From the NCBI RefSeq assembly GCF_024763615.1, contig NC_077224.1:63932712-63996711 (forward strand): a stretch of DNA of 64,000 bases, read 5' to 3'. A program made the translations under genes and the position numbers. Position 1 is the first letter of the stretch; every line of letters starts with the position of its first letter. This DNA is from Phlebotomus papatasi (taxonomy: Eukaryota > Arthropoda > Insecta > Diptera > Psychodidae). Below are positions 11,305-26,096 of the stretch, piece by piece. The notes beneath the pieces were generated by a model that was not told the DNA's origin, searched no databases, and saw only the letters and a program-made list of their open reading frames with translations.

Positions 11305-12046
11305 GGGTAAAACGTGGAAAACGAGACAGTTTGGAAAGTGGAACCAAGCAGTTTGGAATGTGAGACACCTCCCTAAAAACTTGGTAATAAATCAATTAAA
11401 TATTTTAATTTTCCATAAAAAGATTTTTAAACCTAATTTTATGATTATTTGAGAAGTTAAAAATGCAAAAGTCGTTATTAAAGAATCAAAGGGTGACTTG
11501 TAAGAAGAATTTAAAAAATGTATTACATGCGTGATATTCATAACTTTCACACGGTAGTTGTTATTTTCTTTGTTTCTTATGGAGGTTGCTAGGAAAATAT
11601 CAAAGTGTTTTGTTTGATTTTTCGGCACAATTTGTAAAATATTATTAAGTTCGTAGTGAAAATCAAAGGATATACATCCATTTAAAGTGTGAATAAAAAA
11701 TATTTGTAAAATATTACATTTGAAAAGGATAGAAAAGTGATTTAATTCCATGTTGCTTTCAAAACAAGTCTTATGAAATCTTGGACAAGTTGATTTTGTT
11801 AATGAATTTGGTGGCTTTGTGAAGTGAAATCGTGTCAACAAGGAAGACAACGATCCTTAAGTATCAGAGAAATATTTGCAACAGCAGTTAGTAGCTGATA
11901 AGGAGAAAATCTCCTGGAGAAAGGCTGCCAAGATATTCAGATTCCGAAGATCACTTTTTTCTAACAGAGGTTCAGAGGTGGTAGTAAAAATCGCAAAAAT
12001 GCCTGAAGAAAAACAAAGAGGAGCCTATACAGAATTCCCAAAGTAC
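11305..12046 (+). mobile_element. Pogo-like element, left part (split copy)
   Basis: Starts GGGTAAAACGTGG after TA (11303-11304). It matches the reverse complement of the 44971-46210 element along its length. It encodes an N-terminal Psq/CENP-B-type helix-turn-helix fragment (from 11876: EKISWRKAAKIFRFRR), shifted in frame. The match stops exactly at GTAC (12043-12046) and resumes at 36574. No catalytic DDE region is present, so it is a deleted, non-autonomous derivative of about 1.27 kb. Confidence 0.82.
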
Positions 12047-12119
12047 ACAGAGAAAAATTTTTATTCAAGAAATGGTTTCTAAAATCAATCCTACTGTGGA
12101 TAAGAGCAGATTTACCTTA

Positions 12120-15100
12120 TTTCACTTATTTTTAGAAATTTTCACTTCTAAAACCCCAAATCTATCCTAAATAGGATTGAATATAGTAACAAAGTTGATT
12201 AATTTTAGAAAAATATGGGTTTGATTTTAGAAAATATGAAGATAAAAATTTCTTAAAAGAGTTTTTAGATATAAATTCTTGATTTTATCTCCAAGTAGGG
12301 TCAATAATAGAGTTCTATTCTTATTTCTAGAAACTCCGGATTGATTCTAGAATTTTTGTGGAATTAATTATAGAAACCAGCGAGCTTGATATTAGAAACA
12401 GAGTACTTGACTTTAGAAATTTTCAGATTGATTTTAGAAATTTTCCGAAAGACTATTCCTAGAAACTCTCTGGATTGATTTTAGAAAATAAATACTTAAT
12501 TTCAGAAACTTTGAGATTGATTTAGAAATTTTGCAGGATTAATTTCAGAAACCATCTGGGTTGTTATTAGAAACACAGTACTTAATTTTAGAAATTTTCA
12601 GATTGATTTTAGAAATCTTCCAAAAGTCTATTCTTAGAAACTCTGTTGGTTGATTTTAGAAACTATATACTTAATTTTAGAAATTTTCAGATTGACTTAG
12701 AAATTTTTCAGGATTAATTATAGAAATCATCTGGGTTGATTTTAGAAACACAGTACTTAAATTTAGAAATTTTCAGGTTGGTTTAAGAAATTTTTCAAAA
12801 ATTCATTCTTAGAAATTATCTGGGTTGATTTTATAAACTAAATACTTAATTTTAGAAATTTTCAGATTGACTTAGAAATTTTGCAGGATTAATTATAGAA
12901 ATCATCTGGGTTGATTTTAGAAACACAGTACTTAAATTTAGAAATTTTCAGGTTGGTTTTAGAAATTTTCCAAAAGTTCATTCTTAGAAATTATCTGGGT
13001 TGATTTTAGAAACTAAATACTTAATTTTAGAAATTTTCAGATTGACTTAGAAATTTTGCAGGATTAATTATAGAAATCATCCGGGTTGATTTTAGAAACA
13101 CAGTACTTAAATATAGAAATTTTCAGGTTGGTTTTAGAAATTTTCCAAAAGTTCATTCTTAGAAATTATCTGGGTTGATTTTAGAAACTAAATACTTAAT
13201 TTTAGAAATTTTCAGATTGACTTAGAAATTTTGCAGGATTAATTATAGAAATCATCTGGGTTGATTTTAGAAACACAGTACTTAAATATAGAAATTTTCA
13301 GGTTGGTTTTAGAAATTTTCCAAAAGTTCATTCTTAGAAATTATCTGGGTTGATTTTAGAAACTAAATACTTAATTTTAGAAATTTTCAGATTGACTTAG
13401 AAATTTTGCAGGATTAATTATAGATATCATCTGGGTTGATTTTAGAAACACAGTACTTAAATATAGAAATTTTCAGGTTGGTTTTAGAAATTTTCCAAAA
13501 GTTCATTCTTAGAAATTATCTGGGTTGATTTTAGAAACTAAATACTTAATTTTAGAAATTTTCAGATTGACTTAGAAATTTTGCAGGATTAATTATAGAA
13601 ATCATCTGGGTTGATTTTAGAAACACAGTACTTAAATTTAGAAATTTTCAGGTTGGTTTTAGAAATTTTCCAAAAGTTCATTCTTAGAAATTATCTGGGT
13701 TGATTTTAGAAACTAAATACTTAATTTTAGAAATTTTCAGATTGACTTAGAAATTTTGCAGGATTAATTATAGATATCATCTGGGTTGATTTTAGAAACA
13801 CAGTACTTAAATATAGAAATTTTCAGGTTGGTTTTAGAAATTTTCCAAAAGTTCATTCTTAGAAATTATCTGGGTTGATTTTAGAAACTAAATACTTAAT
13901 TTTAGAAATTTTCAGATTGACTTAGAAATTTTGCAGGATTAATTATAGAAATCATCTGGGTTGATTTTAGAAACACAGTACTTAAATATAGAAATTTTCA
14001 GGTTGGTTTTAGAAATTTTCCAAAAGTTCATTCTTAGAAATTATCTGGGTTGATTTTAGAAACTAAATACTTAATTTTAGAAATTTTCAGATTGACTTAG
14101 AAATTTTGCAGGATTAATTATAGATATCATCTGGGTTGATTTTAGAAACACAGTACTTAAATATAGAAATTTTCAGGTTGGTTTTAGAAATTTTCCAAAA
14201 GTTCATTCTTAGAAATTATCTGGGTTGATTTTAGAAACTAAATACTTAATTTTAGAAATTTTCAGATTGACTTAGAAATTTTGCAGGATTAATTATAGAA
14301 ATCATCTGGGTTGATTTTAGAAACAGTGTACTTGATTTTAGAAATTTTCAGATTGATTTTAGAAAGTTTCCAAAAGTTCATTCTTAGAAATTATCTGGGT
14401 TGATTTTAGAAACTAAATACTTAATTTTAGAAATTTTCAGATTGACTTAGAAATTTTGCAGGATTAATTATAGATATCATCTGGGTTGATTTTAGAAACA
14501 CAGTACTTAAATATAGAAATTTTCAGGTTGGTTTTAGAAATTTTCCAAAAGTTCATTCTTAGAAATTATCTGGGTTGATTTTAGAAACTAAATACTTAAT
14601 TTTAGAAATTTTCAGATTGACTTAGAAATTTTGCAGGATTAATTATAGAAATCATCTGGGTTGATTTTAGAAACACAGTACTTAAATTTAGAAATTTTCA
14701 GGTTGGTTTTAGAAATTTTCCAAAAGTTCATTCTTAGAAATTATCTGGGTTGATTTTAGAAACTAAATACTTAATTTTAGAAATTTTCAGATTGACTTAG
14801 AAATTTTGCAGGATTAATTATAGAAATCATCTGGGTTGATTTTAGAAACACAGTACTTAAATATAGAAATTTTCAGGTTGGTTTTAGAAATTTTCCAAAA
14901 GTTCATTCTTAGAAATTATCTGGGTTGATTTTAGAAACTAAATACTTAATTTTAGAAATTTTCAGATTGACTTAGAAATTTTGCAGGATTAATTATAGAA
15001 ATCATCCGGGTTGATTTTAGAAACACAGTACTTAAATTTAGAAATTTTCGGGTTGGTTTTAGAAATTTTTCAAAAATTCATTCTTAGAAATTATCTGGGT

Positions 15101-16385
15101 TGATTTTAGAAACTAAATACTTAATTTTAGAAATTTTCAGATTGACTTAGAAATTTTGCAGGATTAATTATAGAAATCATCTGGGTTGATTTTAGAAACA
15201 CAGTACTTAAATATAGAAATTTTCAGGTTGGTTTTAGAAATTTTCCAAAAGTTCATTCTTAGAAATTATCTGGGTTGATTTTAGAAACTAAATACTTAAT
15301 TTTAGAAATTTTCAGATTGACTTAGAAATTTTGCAGGATTAATTATAGAAATCATCCGGGTTGATTTTAGAAACACAGTACTTAAATTTAGAAATTTTCG
15401 GGTTGGTTTTAGAAATTTTTCAAAAATTCATTCTTAGAAATTATCTGGGTTGATTTTAGAAACTAAATACTTAATTTTAGAAATTTTCAGATTGACTTAG
15501 AAATTTTGCAGGATTAATTATAGAAATCATCTGGGTTGATTTTAGAAACACAGTACTTAAATATAGAAATTTTCAGGTTGGTTTTAGAAATTTTCCAAAA
15601 GTTCATTCTTAGAAATTATCTGGGTTGATTTTAGAAACTAAATACTTAATTTTAGAAATTTTCAGATTGACTTAGAAATTTTGCAGGATTAATTATAGAA
15701 ATCATCTGGGTTGATTTTAGAAACACAGTACTTAAATATAGAAATTTTCAGGTTGGTTTTAGAAATTTTCCAAAAGTTCATTCTTAGAAATTATCTGGGT
15801 TGATTTTAGAAACTAAATACTTAATTTTAGAAATTTTCAGATTGACTTAGAAATTTTGCAGGATTAATTATAGAAATCATCTGGGTTGATTTTAGAAACA
15901 CAGTACTTAAATTTAGAAATTTTCAGATTGACTTAGAAATTTTGCAGGATTAATTATAGAAATCATCTGGGTTGATTTTAGAAACAGTGTACTTGATTTT
16001 TGAAATTTTCAGTTTGATTTTAGAAAGTTTCCAAAAGTACATATTAGAAACTCTCTGGGTTGATTTTAGAAACTAAATACTTAATTTTAGAAATTGTCAG
16101 ATTCATTTAGAAGTTTTGTATGATTAATTCTAGAAGAATTCTGGCTGAATTTTAGGAACAGTGTACTTAATTTTAGAAATTTTCAGATTGATTTTAGAAA
16201 GTTTCAAAAAGTCCATATTAGAAACTCTCTGGGTTGATTTTAGTAACTAAATACTTAATTTTAGAAATTTTCACATTGATTTAGAAGTTTTGTATGATTA
16301 ATTCTAGAAGCCTTCTGGGTTGATTTTAGAAACAGTGTGCTTAATATTAGAAATTTTCAGATTGATTTTAGAAGTTTTTTAGAAA
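12120..16385 (+). repeat. Left subterminal array, 175-bp dimeric units
   Basis: Tandem array rich in TTAGAAATTTTCAG and GGGTTGATTTTAGAAAC. The marker AACTAAATACTTAATTTTAG recurs every 175 bp (13011, 13186, 13361 and so on to 15811), about 18 units. Each unit is two diverged ~87-bp monomers. The two edges (before ~12840 and after ~15950) are more diverged, as in satellites homogenised from the centre. Confidence 0.95.
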
Positions 16386-16576
16386 CAATCAGAGAGCATT
16401 ATGAAATTCGATTAAGTCTTCCGTGGTTTAGTCCTCTTTTTGCAAAAAGGTGGGTCGATATACATTGAGAAATAAAACATGGAATTTATGTCAAAAAAAT
16501 TTATTTATATCCGTGATCCTTATGTTCGCCTGTCTTAAAGAATGCTACCGGTTGATGTGTCAAAGTTGAGACAAAT

Positions 16577-16716
16577 CGTCGGTTGCGTCTACCTCTGTCA
16601 TATCTGCATTTCTGTTGTGTCAGCATTTTATGCAAGAGGTGTCGTCTGTATTGTAGCTTGCACCAAATGCAGACACAAAACAAATGCAGATACGACAGAG
16701 GTACACGCAACCGACG
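16577..16716. repeat. 140-bp hairpin, likely MITE
   Basis: Starts CGTCGGTTGCGT and ends ACGCAACCGACG. The arms keep pairing inward (ACCTCTGTC.TATCTGCATTT, TTGTGTC.GCATTT). No clear target duplication. A small hairpin MITE is more likely than a microRNA precursor because pairing runs over the full length. Confidence 0.6.
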
Positions 16717-18953
16717 AAATTTTATCGTAGTAAAACAGGTATGTGACTATGTGACAATATGATCCACAGATGCATGACGAATGATAACATAACGAATTAC
16801 GTACCTTGTAGTCGTAAGAGTACAAAAAATCGGAAAAACTATTTTATCCAAAATTTTGAGACTCCACTTCTCTCAATCTTGTCTGGCTCTAGTTTCTTTT
16901 TCGCCTAAAATGCAAACATCGACATCTCCAAGTTTTTGTGTGAGAACCACCCATTATTAAATGAGAAAGACTTGTGATTCAAAAACGTTGTTTTTTCGCA
17001 TATATATTTGTATTCAGAAGAAAATCCTTCAAAGGCGTAGTCCAGTAAACGACATCTGATACAAATCTGAAGAATTTTTGTCACAAACTCTCAATTGTTT
17101 GACATGAGTTTTAAGTAACAGAGATGAGACTTTAAATTAATAAAACATCCTGTCTATGTTAAAGTGGTCAAAATTATGTAGGCGAAGTATTATTTTTAGC
17201 GAATGATTTTCAAAATCTTCCTCAAAATTTCTAAAGTAGGCGTCAAAGATTTCTGCATATGTGCAGAATTGATCTGGAGTTCATCTGAAGAATTGAAGTT
17301 GACTTGATCTAAAGTGTAGATCTGAAGACTTTTAACGTTGTCATTTTTTCCATATTCTGTATACTCTCCTCTGTGATAAAATTTGGGTATTGCTGATAAT
17401 ACACTAATCCGACCTCAAGGGCAGATTACTGTAATTGATATTGCTGCGGTCGCTCTTCAGGTGCTTTTTAAATCTATTCAACGCTCCATTTTTTTTTAAA
17501 GAAATTGTCGGCTGTGTACTCGAAAAATTTTGCCATTCCTGTGTTTGCATTTAATATTCTGAATTAGTGCATCACTTGTTGAAAACAATATTTTGGTGAC
17601 AGCTCTAGTAGTTTCGAAACCTCTTCGGTTTGAATATCTGTCAATAATGAAAACCCGAGTTATTTAAAAAAGTGATTAGATTACTTATACAAAAGTTCCA
17701 TTAATATAACAAAGGTAAGTATACAAAAAAGTTACTTTTAAAACCTATAAAAATAGGGAAACTCAAAAATTCTTCATAATTAATAAACTGAAACACTAAA
17801 TGATAAAATTGTATCATAATTATTCACGACCTAGAACTATTAAAAATTTGGAGAATTCGATTAAAAATATTGGTTAACAACAAAACGATACAAAATGTAG
17901 AACAACATAAAATATTTTCCACTTTTAGTAAAACATAAGACATTCTAGTAAAGTTGACAAACAAAAATTGAACAAAAAAATTTCTTTTCTACAAATACGT
18001 CAATCTATCTTAATTGGAGCACAGAGAATAAAAACTGCTTCTTCATATAGTTTCAGATGTTTTTGAATTTTTAAAATATATAGTAAAATAATATACACCT
18101 ATTTTTCCTATGTTACTGAATAAATATATTTTAAAAACAAGACACCTTACGCTAGTTTTTAAAATATGGGTGCGATGAGGTACATTTATTGAAAAACATA
18201 GGAAAAATTTAGTCATTATAAAGCTTGGGACCGTGTGTAAAGCATAGGTACCTTCCCCTACATTGCCCAAAAAGCAGAGCTTCCACTTTTGCGTTTATTT
18301 TTTATTTTTATAAATAAAATTCTACAGCATTTTATAAAATAAAATTAATTAAAATGTTTTTGATTTTCCAAAAAAAAAAAACATTTTTTGTGAGAGTCAA
18401 AAAAAAACAATAAACATTTAACTCAGGCATTAAGTACGTATTTCGTTTTATTATGAAAGACATTTATAACTGAAAAATCAAAAAACTGTTTTCCTAAAAC
18501 TTGAGTTTCAAAAAATTGACCTTTTACTGTTCATGTATTATGGAGTAATATATTAATTGAAAAGTTTAAGCTCCAATTTTAAATTAAACTGGATTAATTT
18601 CATTTAAAAATATACATAAAATATTAATAAATTTTAAAGAAAATTATTCGCAAAAGCGGAAGCTCTTGCTAGTATTTAAATTTATTGATCAACAGAAAAA
18701 TAAATTTTTTTTTGAGAACGGGATTTTTCAGAGGAAATTGTTTTCAATTTTTAGAAAATAATTAATTTCGACTCGTTACGAGAATGGCTCTTATTGTTAT
18801 CTTGTCTTAAATTTAATCATTTTACGATACTAGAAAAATTTTTTTTTGCACAATTACGTACCTATCAAAGGGTCAACGATGTAAATGTACGGATATTGGG
18901 ATCACCCGCTTAACGGACATGGACTGCTGTTGTCTGGAGCTCTAACGAGACTT
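16717..18953. other. No gene recognised
   Basis: AT-rich internal part of the giant insertion. I found no domain, tandem repeat or paired terminus. The segment just left of the palindrome (18848-18953) holds TTACGTACCTATCAA, which weakly resembles GGTACGTAC at 26280 on the other side. Confidence 0.3.
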
Positions 18954-20162
18954 GCACCAACACCACTGATATTCCCGGATTTTGCAGGAAATCCTTGCAG
19001 AACCTGAGCCAAATCGTTTGACTATTTAGTTGTCCTTAAGGCGATTGTAGCAGGAGGTCCTGTGGTTGAAAGAAACAATTTTTTTAGTGCTTAGTGGGTT
19101 TGGTCAATTTCTCCAGAATAAAAATAAATATATTCCGCTATCTTATTTATTGCTAGAACCTTATTAGATAATAGATCATAAAGCATTGATCTTGGAAAGG
19201 TACGGAAAAAAACCAACAAAAAATCTGCATTTGTCAAATTTGCCCGCCAACTTTATCCCCCCACCCCCTTTCACAGCGCTGAGAAAACTTGGGATTTTGA
19301 TTCCTTTTATGGACCTCTTGCAGCCCTGTCTGCCAAAAAATCTAGTCAACTAGATAAAACAACCACTCTAAATTTCTACGAAACATAGCTTCACATATTT
19401 CCGAAGCCCCAAAAGAAGTCTCACAACAGTCTTTATTTTCTAAAACGTTTGAAAAATGGCGTCAAGCAATGCGCGTGAATTTTTACCTTCCGCCGATAAA
19501 CCACACAAACACGAGATTTTTCACCTTAATTACGATAAAAATACATTACTTCAAAGCACACTCACTTCCTTATAAATGTCCTTTACCAAATCACTTTGAA
19601 AACTACTTTTTTAATCAATTTTCACAGAACTTGAGCCGATTGAACATGCTCAGACACTGCACGCTGATGACTTGCAACTGGCGTGACATTATTGTCACAA
19701 CTGGCACAACCCGGCTGTTCACATATTCACAGATTTTCACATATTCTCGACCAAAAATTCTGCATTTTTTGGTGAATTGTGCAAGATTTTTTTAAGAAAA
19801 AAAAATTATTTCCGAGGAAATATTCAATTAGAGATTTATTAAAATTTTCATTATTTATGAAAAATGTGTTTTTTTTTTCTTTGCAATAAGCATATTTTCC
19901 TCAATTTTTTACATTCAAGTTTTGAAATTTGAGAAAACCGCTCCTGGGGCAGCCATTTATGTAATTTCTCACAAACCACGTCACAATTATTGTAATTGAT
20001 CTCGGAACATGACATTTATGGTTTCCTTTTAGGCTATTTACGATAAATATAGTTGCTGATACATTAAAAAAAAATATTTGTAAAAGTGCGGATCCCTCCA
20101 CTACCACTTATTGAATTCACTAATTCTTAATAAGAACATCAAAAATGTTGTATAGATATATA

Positions 20163-21137
20163 AGGTAAATGTACCAGCGATCGTCAGTGTTCCTCGGATC
20201 GGAAGGTTGTCCCGCGTATCGGCACCCCAAAATAAAATGTACTTTTGAAAATTATTCACTGTATTTTAGTATTTTTCTTTAGCAAGATGCATCACGTTAG
20301 TTCATATTTAATCTACAGAACCAATTTTGTCGTCGAGTTTCAAACAAAATTGCTATTATTTACCTAATTTATTGAATCACTATATCAGAGTCTTAGCAAA
20401 AAATCCGCCATTCATCACTTTCTTAATATTTCACGCGAGAATTTGTCTGCAAGAATATGAGGAATTAGGTTTGATTAAAATAATTTACAAATCTGTGTTA
20501 ATTAAAAAATGAATATTCAGTGACTCTAATTTCACTATCAATATACCTTTTTAATTATTTCGGCAAGGAATATTGAAAATAAATTATTTTTTGCGAACAA
20601 GTACGTTTTCTTTCATCTGTTCCTCGAATCTCCACATTTTTTTCGTGGAAAATTGCGCTCAACTCGCTCAGCTGTCATCTTCACAGCCATTATTAGATGT
20701 TTTTGTTGTGATAGAACAATTTACCAGTGAAAGTTTCATTAAATTTAACAATTTTAGAAGTTGTATCATGTGAATACACAGTGCACAGTGTAAGGGTGAC
20801 AAAGAAGCTTCAGAAGCCTTGTAGAGTGATTTAGATGCCAAGAAAGCAGGAGAATCCTCATCAAAAACATCTGCCGATCCGTGGCTCACCCCTTCCGATC
20901 CGTGGAACACCTGATTAAGTCCCTTCCGATCCGCGGAACACATTGCATCCTTACAATTACAGCTATATATTATTAATCTCCGTAATTAGAAAAAGTGTCA
21001 ATACACGAAAATGATTAAATGGATCACTAATATATCAATTGGCGTGTAAAAAATTACCAAATAGTGTTTTGGAACTCATATATTCAACTAAATATGGAGC
21101 ATGTCTCTTAACATTCCGATCCGTGGTACACTTCCCT
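20163..21137. mobile_element. TA-flanked element interrupting the left palindrome arm
   Basis: About 975 bp between TA (20161-20162) and TA (21138-21139). The ends are imperfect inverted repeats (AGGTAAATGTACCA and TGGTACACTTCCCT). Subterminal CCGATCCGTGG / CGGATCGGAA motifs repeat several times near both ends. The right arm of the palindrome lacks it. No transposase domain is visible. Confidence 0.75.
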
Positions 21138-21499
21138 TATTACATAGTAAAATAGGATTCTGATCAAAATCCAGAATGCCAAAATCTCGAAAGCCATAAT
21201 TCCGGATGGGCCGAAATTCTGAGTAACCAAAATCCTGAAAATCTCAAAAAAAACGGTACTTTTCATAGATTTTTTTTTATTGTCTCACGGATATGAATTT
21301 CGTGAAATTTTGAAGAAATTTTAATTTTTCTGTTTTTACTCATCTAACCTAAAAAATCGACTTCATCATAAGATCGACTTTAAATTTCAAGAAAGCATTC
21401 ATGAAATTTTCATGAGTTCAGAAATCTTGGAAATTTGCATGAGACATTCCAAAATCACATGTCGTTTCAGAAATCAAAACAAAAGAAATATTTCATATG

Positions 21500-23330
21500 T
21501 ATTGAAAATTTCATGAAATTTTGGAAATTTTGGAAATTTTGGAAATTTTGATGAAATTTTCCAAAATCATTTATGTCATTTAAAAAGTCGAAAAAACACA
21601 TTCAATATGTATTGAAAATTTCATGAAATTTTGGAAATTTTAGAAATTTTGATGAAATTTTCCAAAATCATTTATGTCATTTAAAGTCGAAAAAAAACAC
21701 ATTCAATGTATTGAAAATTTCATGAAATTTTGGAAATTTTGGAAATTTTGATGAAATTTTCCAAAATCATTTATATCATTTAAAAAGTCGAAAAAACACA
21801 TTCAATATGTATTGAAAATTTCATGAAATTTTGGAAATTTTGGAAATTTTGATGAAATTTTCCAAAATCATTTATGTCATTTAAAAAGTCGAAAAAACAC
21901 ATTCAATATGTATTGAAAATTTCATGAAATTTTGGAAATTTTAGAAATTTTGATGAAATTTTCCAAAATCATTTATGTCATTTAAAGTCGAAAAAAAACA
22001 CATTCAATGTATTGAAAATTTCATGAAATTTTGGAAATTTTGGAAATTTTGATGAAATTTTCCAAAATCATTTATATCATTTAAAAAGTCGAAAAAACAC
22101 ATTCAATATGTATTGAAAATTTCATGAAATTTTGGAAATTTTAGAAATTTTGATGAAATTTTCCAAAATCATTTATGTCATTTAAAGTCGAAAAAAAACA
22201 CATTCAATGTATTGAAAATTTCATGAAATTTTGGAAATTTTGGAAATTTTGATGAAATTTTCCAAAATCATTTATGTCATTTAAAAAGTCGAAAAAACAC
22301 ATTCAATATGTATTGAAAATTTCATGAAATTTTGGAAATTTTAGAAATTTTGATGAAATTTTCCAAAATCATTTATGTCATTTAAAGTCGAAAAAAAAAC
22401 ACATTCAATGTATTGAAAATTTCATGAAATTTTGGAAATTTTGATGAAATTTTCCAAAATCATTTATATCATTTAAAAAGTCGAAAAAACACATTCAATA
22501 TGTATTGAAAATTTCATGAAATTTTGGAAATTTTGGAAATTTTGATGAAATTTTCCAAAATCATTTATGTCATTTAAAAAGTCGAAAAAACACATTCAAT
22601 ATGTATTGAAAATTTCATGAAATTTTGGAAATTTTAGAAATTTTGATGAAATTTTCCAAAATCATTTATGTCATTTAAAGTCGAAAAAAAAACACATTCA
22701 ATGTATTGAAAATTTCATGAAATTTTGGAAATTTTGGAAATTTTGATGAAATTTTCCAAAATCATTTATATCATTTAAAAAGTCGAAAAAACACATTCAA
22801 TATGTATTGAAAATTTCATGAAATTTTGGAAATTTTAGAAATTTTGATGAAATTTTCCAAAATCATTTTTGTCATTTAAAGTCGAAAAAAAACACATTCA
22901 ATGTATTGAAAATTTCATGAAATTTTGGAAATTTTGATGAAATTTTCCAAAATCATTTATATCATTTAAAAAGTCGAAAAAACACATTCAATATGTATTG
23001 AAAATTTCATGAAATTTTGGAAATTTTGGAAATTTTGATGAAATTTTCCAAAATCATTTATGTCATTTAAAAAGTCGAAAAAACACATTCAATATGTATT
23101 GAAAATTTCATGAAATTTTGGAAATTTTAGAAATTTTGATGAAATTTTCCAAAATCATTTATGTCATTTAAAAAGTCGAAAAAACACATTCAATATGTAT
23201 TGAAAATTTCGTGAAATTTTGGAAATTTTGGAAATTTTGATGAAATTTTCCAAAATCATTTATGTCATTTAAAAAGTCGAAAAAACACATTCAATATGTA
23301 TTGAAAATTTCGTGAAATTTTCATTAAGTT
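21500..23330 (+). repeat. ~100-bp tandem array in left palindrome arm
   Basis: About 18 units built on GAAAATTTCATGAAATTTTGG, TTTTCCAAAATCATTTATGTC and GTCGAAAAAACACATTCAA. Two unit types tend to alternate (TTTAAAAAGTCG and TTTAAAGTCG), suggesting a higher-order unit near 200 bp. Each unit contains internal palindromes such as TTTCATGAAA. Confidence 0.93.
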
Positions 23331-24169
23331 TTGATGAAATTTTTGATTTCCATGTTTCTTTCATATTACCCAAAAATAAACCTACAACATAAAATTTATT
23401 TTAAATTTGAATAAAACATTCTTGAAAATTTCATGAAATTTTGGTAATTTTGATGAAATTTTCCATAATCATTTAAGTCATTTAAAAAGTCGAGAAAGAA
23501 CTCATTAAAGATGTATTTAAAATTTCGTGAAATGTTCATTGAAATTCCTTTTCAAGCTAATTCCCTACGCTTGTGTAGGAAAAAACTCTTCAATATGGAC
23601 GTAAATTTCTCTAATGTCTAGAGATCATTACCAAAAAACAATTCTACAACATAAAATCGACTTTAAAGTTTTTCAAACACTTTTCTGCATTTCTCCGAAA
23701 CTATTTCAGATATAGGCCTAAAAATTTACGTTGCCTTAATACCTTCTTTAGGACTGAGATATTCGAAATTTTACTTGAGAATGAAGAAAATTGAACGAGA
23801 AATGCAGAAAAGTGTTTGAAAAACTTTAAAGTCGATTTTATGTTGTAGAATTGTTTTTTGGTAATGATCTCTAGACATTAGAGAAATTTACGTCCATATT
23901 GAAGAGTTTTTTCCTACACAAGCGTAGGGAATTAGCTTGAAATGGAATTTCAATGAACATTTCACGAAATTTTAAATACATCTTTAATGAGTTCTTTCTC
24001 GACTTTTTAAATGACTTAAATGATTATGGAAAATTTCATCAAAATTACCAAAATTTCATGAAATTTTCAAGAATGTTTTATTCAAATTTAAAATCAATTT
24101 TATGTTGTAGGTTTATTTTTGGGTAATATGAAAGAAACATGGAAATCAAAAATTTCATCAAAACTTAAT

Positions 24170-24600
24170 GAAAATTTCACGAAATTTTCAATACATATTG
24201 AATGTGTTTTTTCGACTTTTTAAATAACATAAATGATTTTGGAAAATTTCATCAAAATTTCCAAAATTTCATGAAATTTTCAATACATATTGAATGTGTT
24301 TTTTCGACTTTTTAAATGACATAAATGATTTTGGAAAATTTCATCAAAATTTCCAAAATTTCCAAAATTTCATGAAATTTTCAATACATTGAATGTGTTT
24401 TTTTCGACTTTAAATGACATAAATGATTTTGGAAAATTTCATCAAAATTTCCAAAATTTCCAAAATTTCATGAAATTTTCAATACATATTGAATGTGTTT
24501 TTTCGACTTTTTAAATGACATAAATGATTTTGGAAAATTTCATCAAAATTTCCAAAATTTCCAAAATTTCCAAAATTTCATGAAATTTTCAATACATATG
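24170..24600 (-). repeat. Same tandem array in right palindrome arm
   Basis: Only about four units, inverted relative to 21500-23330. The copy-number difference shows the array changed length after the palindrome formed. Confidence 0.93.
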
Positions 24601-26096
24601 AAATATTTCTTTTGTTTTGATTTCTGAAACGACATGTGATTTTGGAATGTCTCATGCAAATTTCCAAGATTTCTGAACTCATGAAAATTTCATGAATGCT
24701 TTCTTGAAATTTAAAGTCGATCTTATGATGAAGTCGATTTTTTAGGTTAGATGAGTAAAAACAGAAAAATTAAAATTTCTTCAAAATTTCACGAAATTCA
24801 TATCCGTGAGACAATAAAAAAAAATCTATGAAAAGTACCGTTTTTTTTTTAGATTTTCAGGATTTTGGTTACTCAGAATTTCGGCCCATCCGGAATTATG
24901 GCTTTCGAGATTTTGGCATTCTGGATTTTGATCAGAATCCTATTTTACTATGTAATATATATATAGACAACATTTTTGATGTTCTTATTAAGAATTAGTG
25001 AATTCAATAAGTGGTAGTGGAGGGATCCGCACTTTTACAAATATTTTTTTTAATGTATCAGCAACTATATTTATCGTAAATAGCCTAAAAGGAAACCATA
25101 AATGTCATGTTCCGAGATCAATTACAATAATTGTGACGTGGTTTGTGAGAAATTACATAAATGGCTGCCCCAGGAGCGGTTTTCTCAAATTTCAAAACTT
25201 GAATGTAAAAAATTGAGGAAAATATGCTTATTGCAAAGAAAAAAAAAAACACATTTTTCATAAATAATGAAAATTTTAATAAATCTCTAATTGAATATTT
25301 CCTCGGAAATAAATTTTTTTTCTTAAAAAAATCTTGCACAATTCACCAAAAAATGCAGAATTTTTGGTCGAGAATATGTGAAAATCTGTGAATATGTGAA
25401 CAGCCGGGTTGTGCCAGTTGTGACAATAATGTCACGCCAGTTGCAAGTCATCAGCGTGCAGTGTCTGAGCATGTTCAATCGGCTCAAGTTCTGTGAAAAT
25501 TGATTAAAAAAGTAGTTTTCAAAGTGATTTGGTAAAGGACATTTATAAGGAAGTGAGTGTGCTTTGAAGTAATGTATTTTTATCGTAATTAAGGTGAAAA
25601 ATCTCGTGTTTGTGTGGTTTATCGGCGGAAGGTAAAAATTCACGCGCATTGCTTGACGCCATTTTTCAAACGTTTTAGAAAATAAAGACTGTTGTGAGAC
25701 TTCTTTTGGGGCTTCGGAAATATGTGAAGCTATGTTTCGTAGAAATTTAGAGTGGTTGTTTTATCTAGTTGACTAGATTTTTTGGCAGACAGGGCTGCAA
25801 GAGGTCCATAAAAGGAATCAAAATCCCAAGTTTTCTCAGCGCTGTGAAAGGGGGTGGGGGGATAAAGTTGGCGGGCAAATTTGACAAATGCAGATTTTTT
25901 GTTGGTTTTTTTCCGTACCTTTCCAAGATCAATGCTTTATGATCTATTATCTAATAAGGTTCTAGCAATAAATAAGATAGCGGAATATATTTATTTTTAT
26001 TCTGGAGAAATTGACCAAACCCACTAAGCACTAAAAAAATTGTTTCTTTCAACCACAGGACCTCCTGCTACAATCGCCTTAAGGACAACTAAATAG

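Noticed and set aside
12120..16385. CRISPR-like array
   Set aside because: Units are contiguous ~87/175-bp tandem repeats with no constant repeat plus unique spacer layout; the genome is eukaryotic.
16577..16716. microRNA precursor
   Set aside because: Pairing extends over the full 140 bp with little bulging and no conserved mature arm can be recognised; MITE is simpler.
19469..25649. Identical 108-aa frames in both palindrome arms
   Set aside because: Identity simply reflects the inverted duplication; no domain, no codon signature, and the reverse strand also has open stretches.
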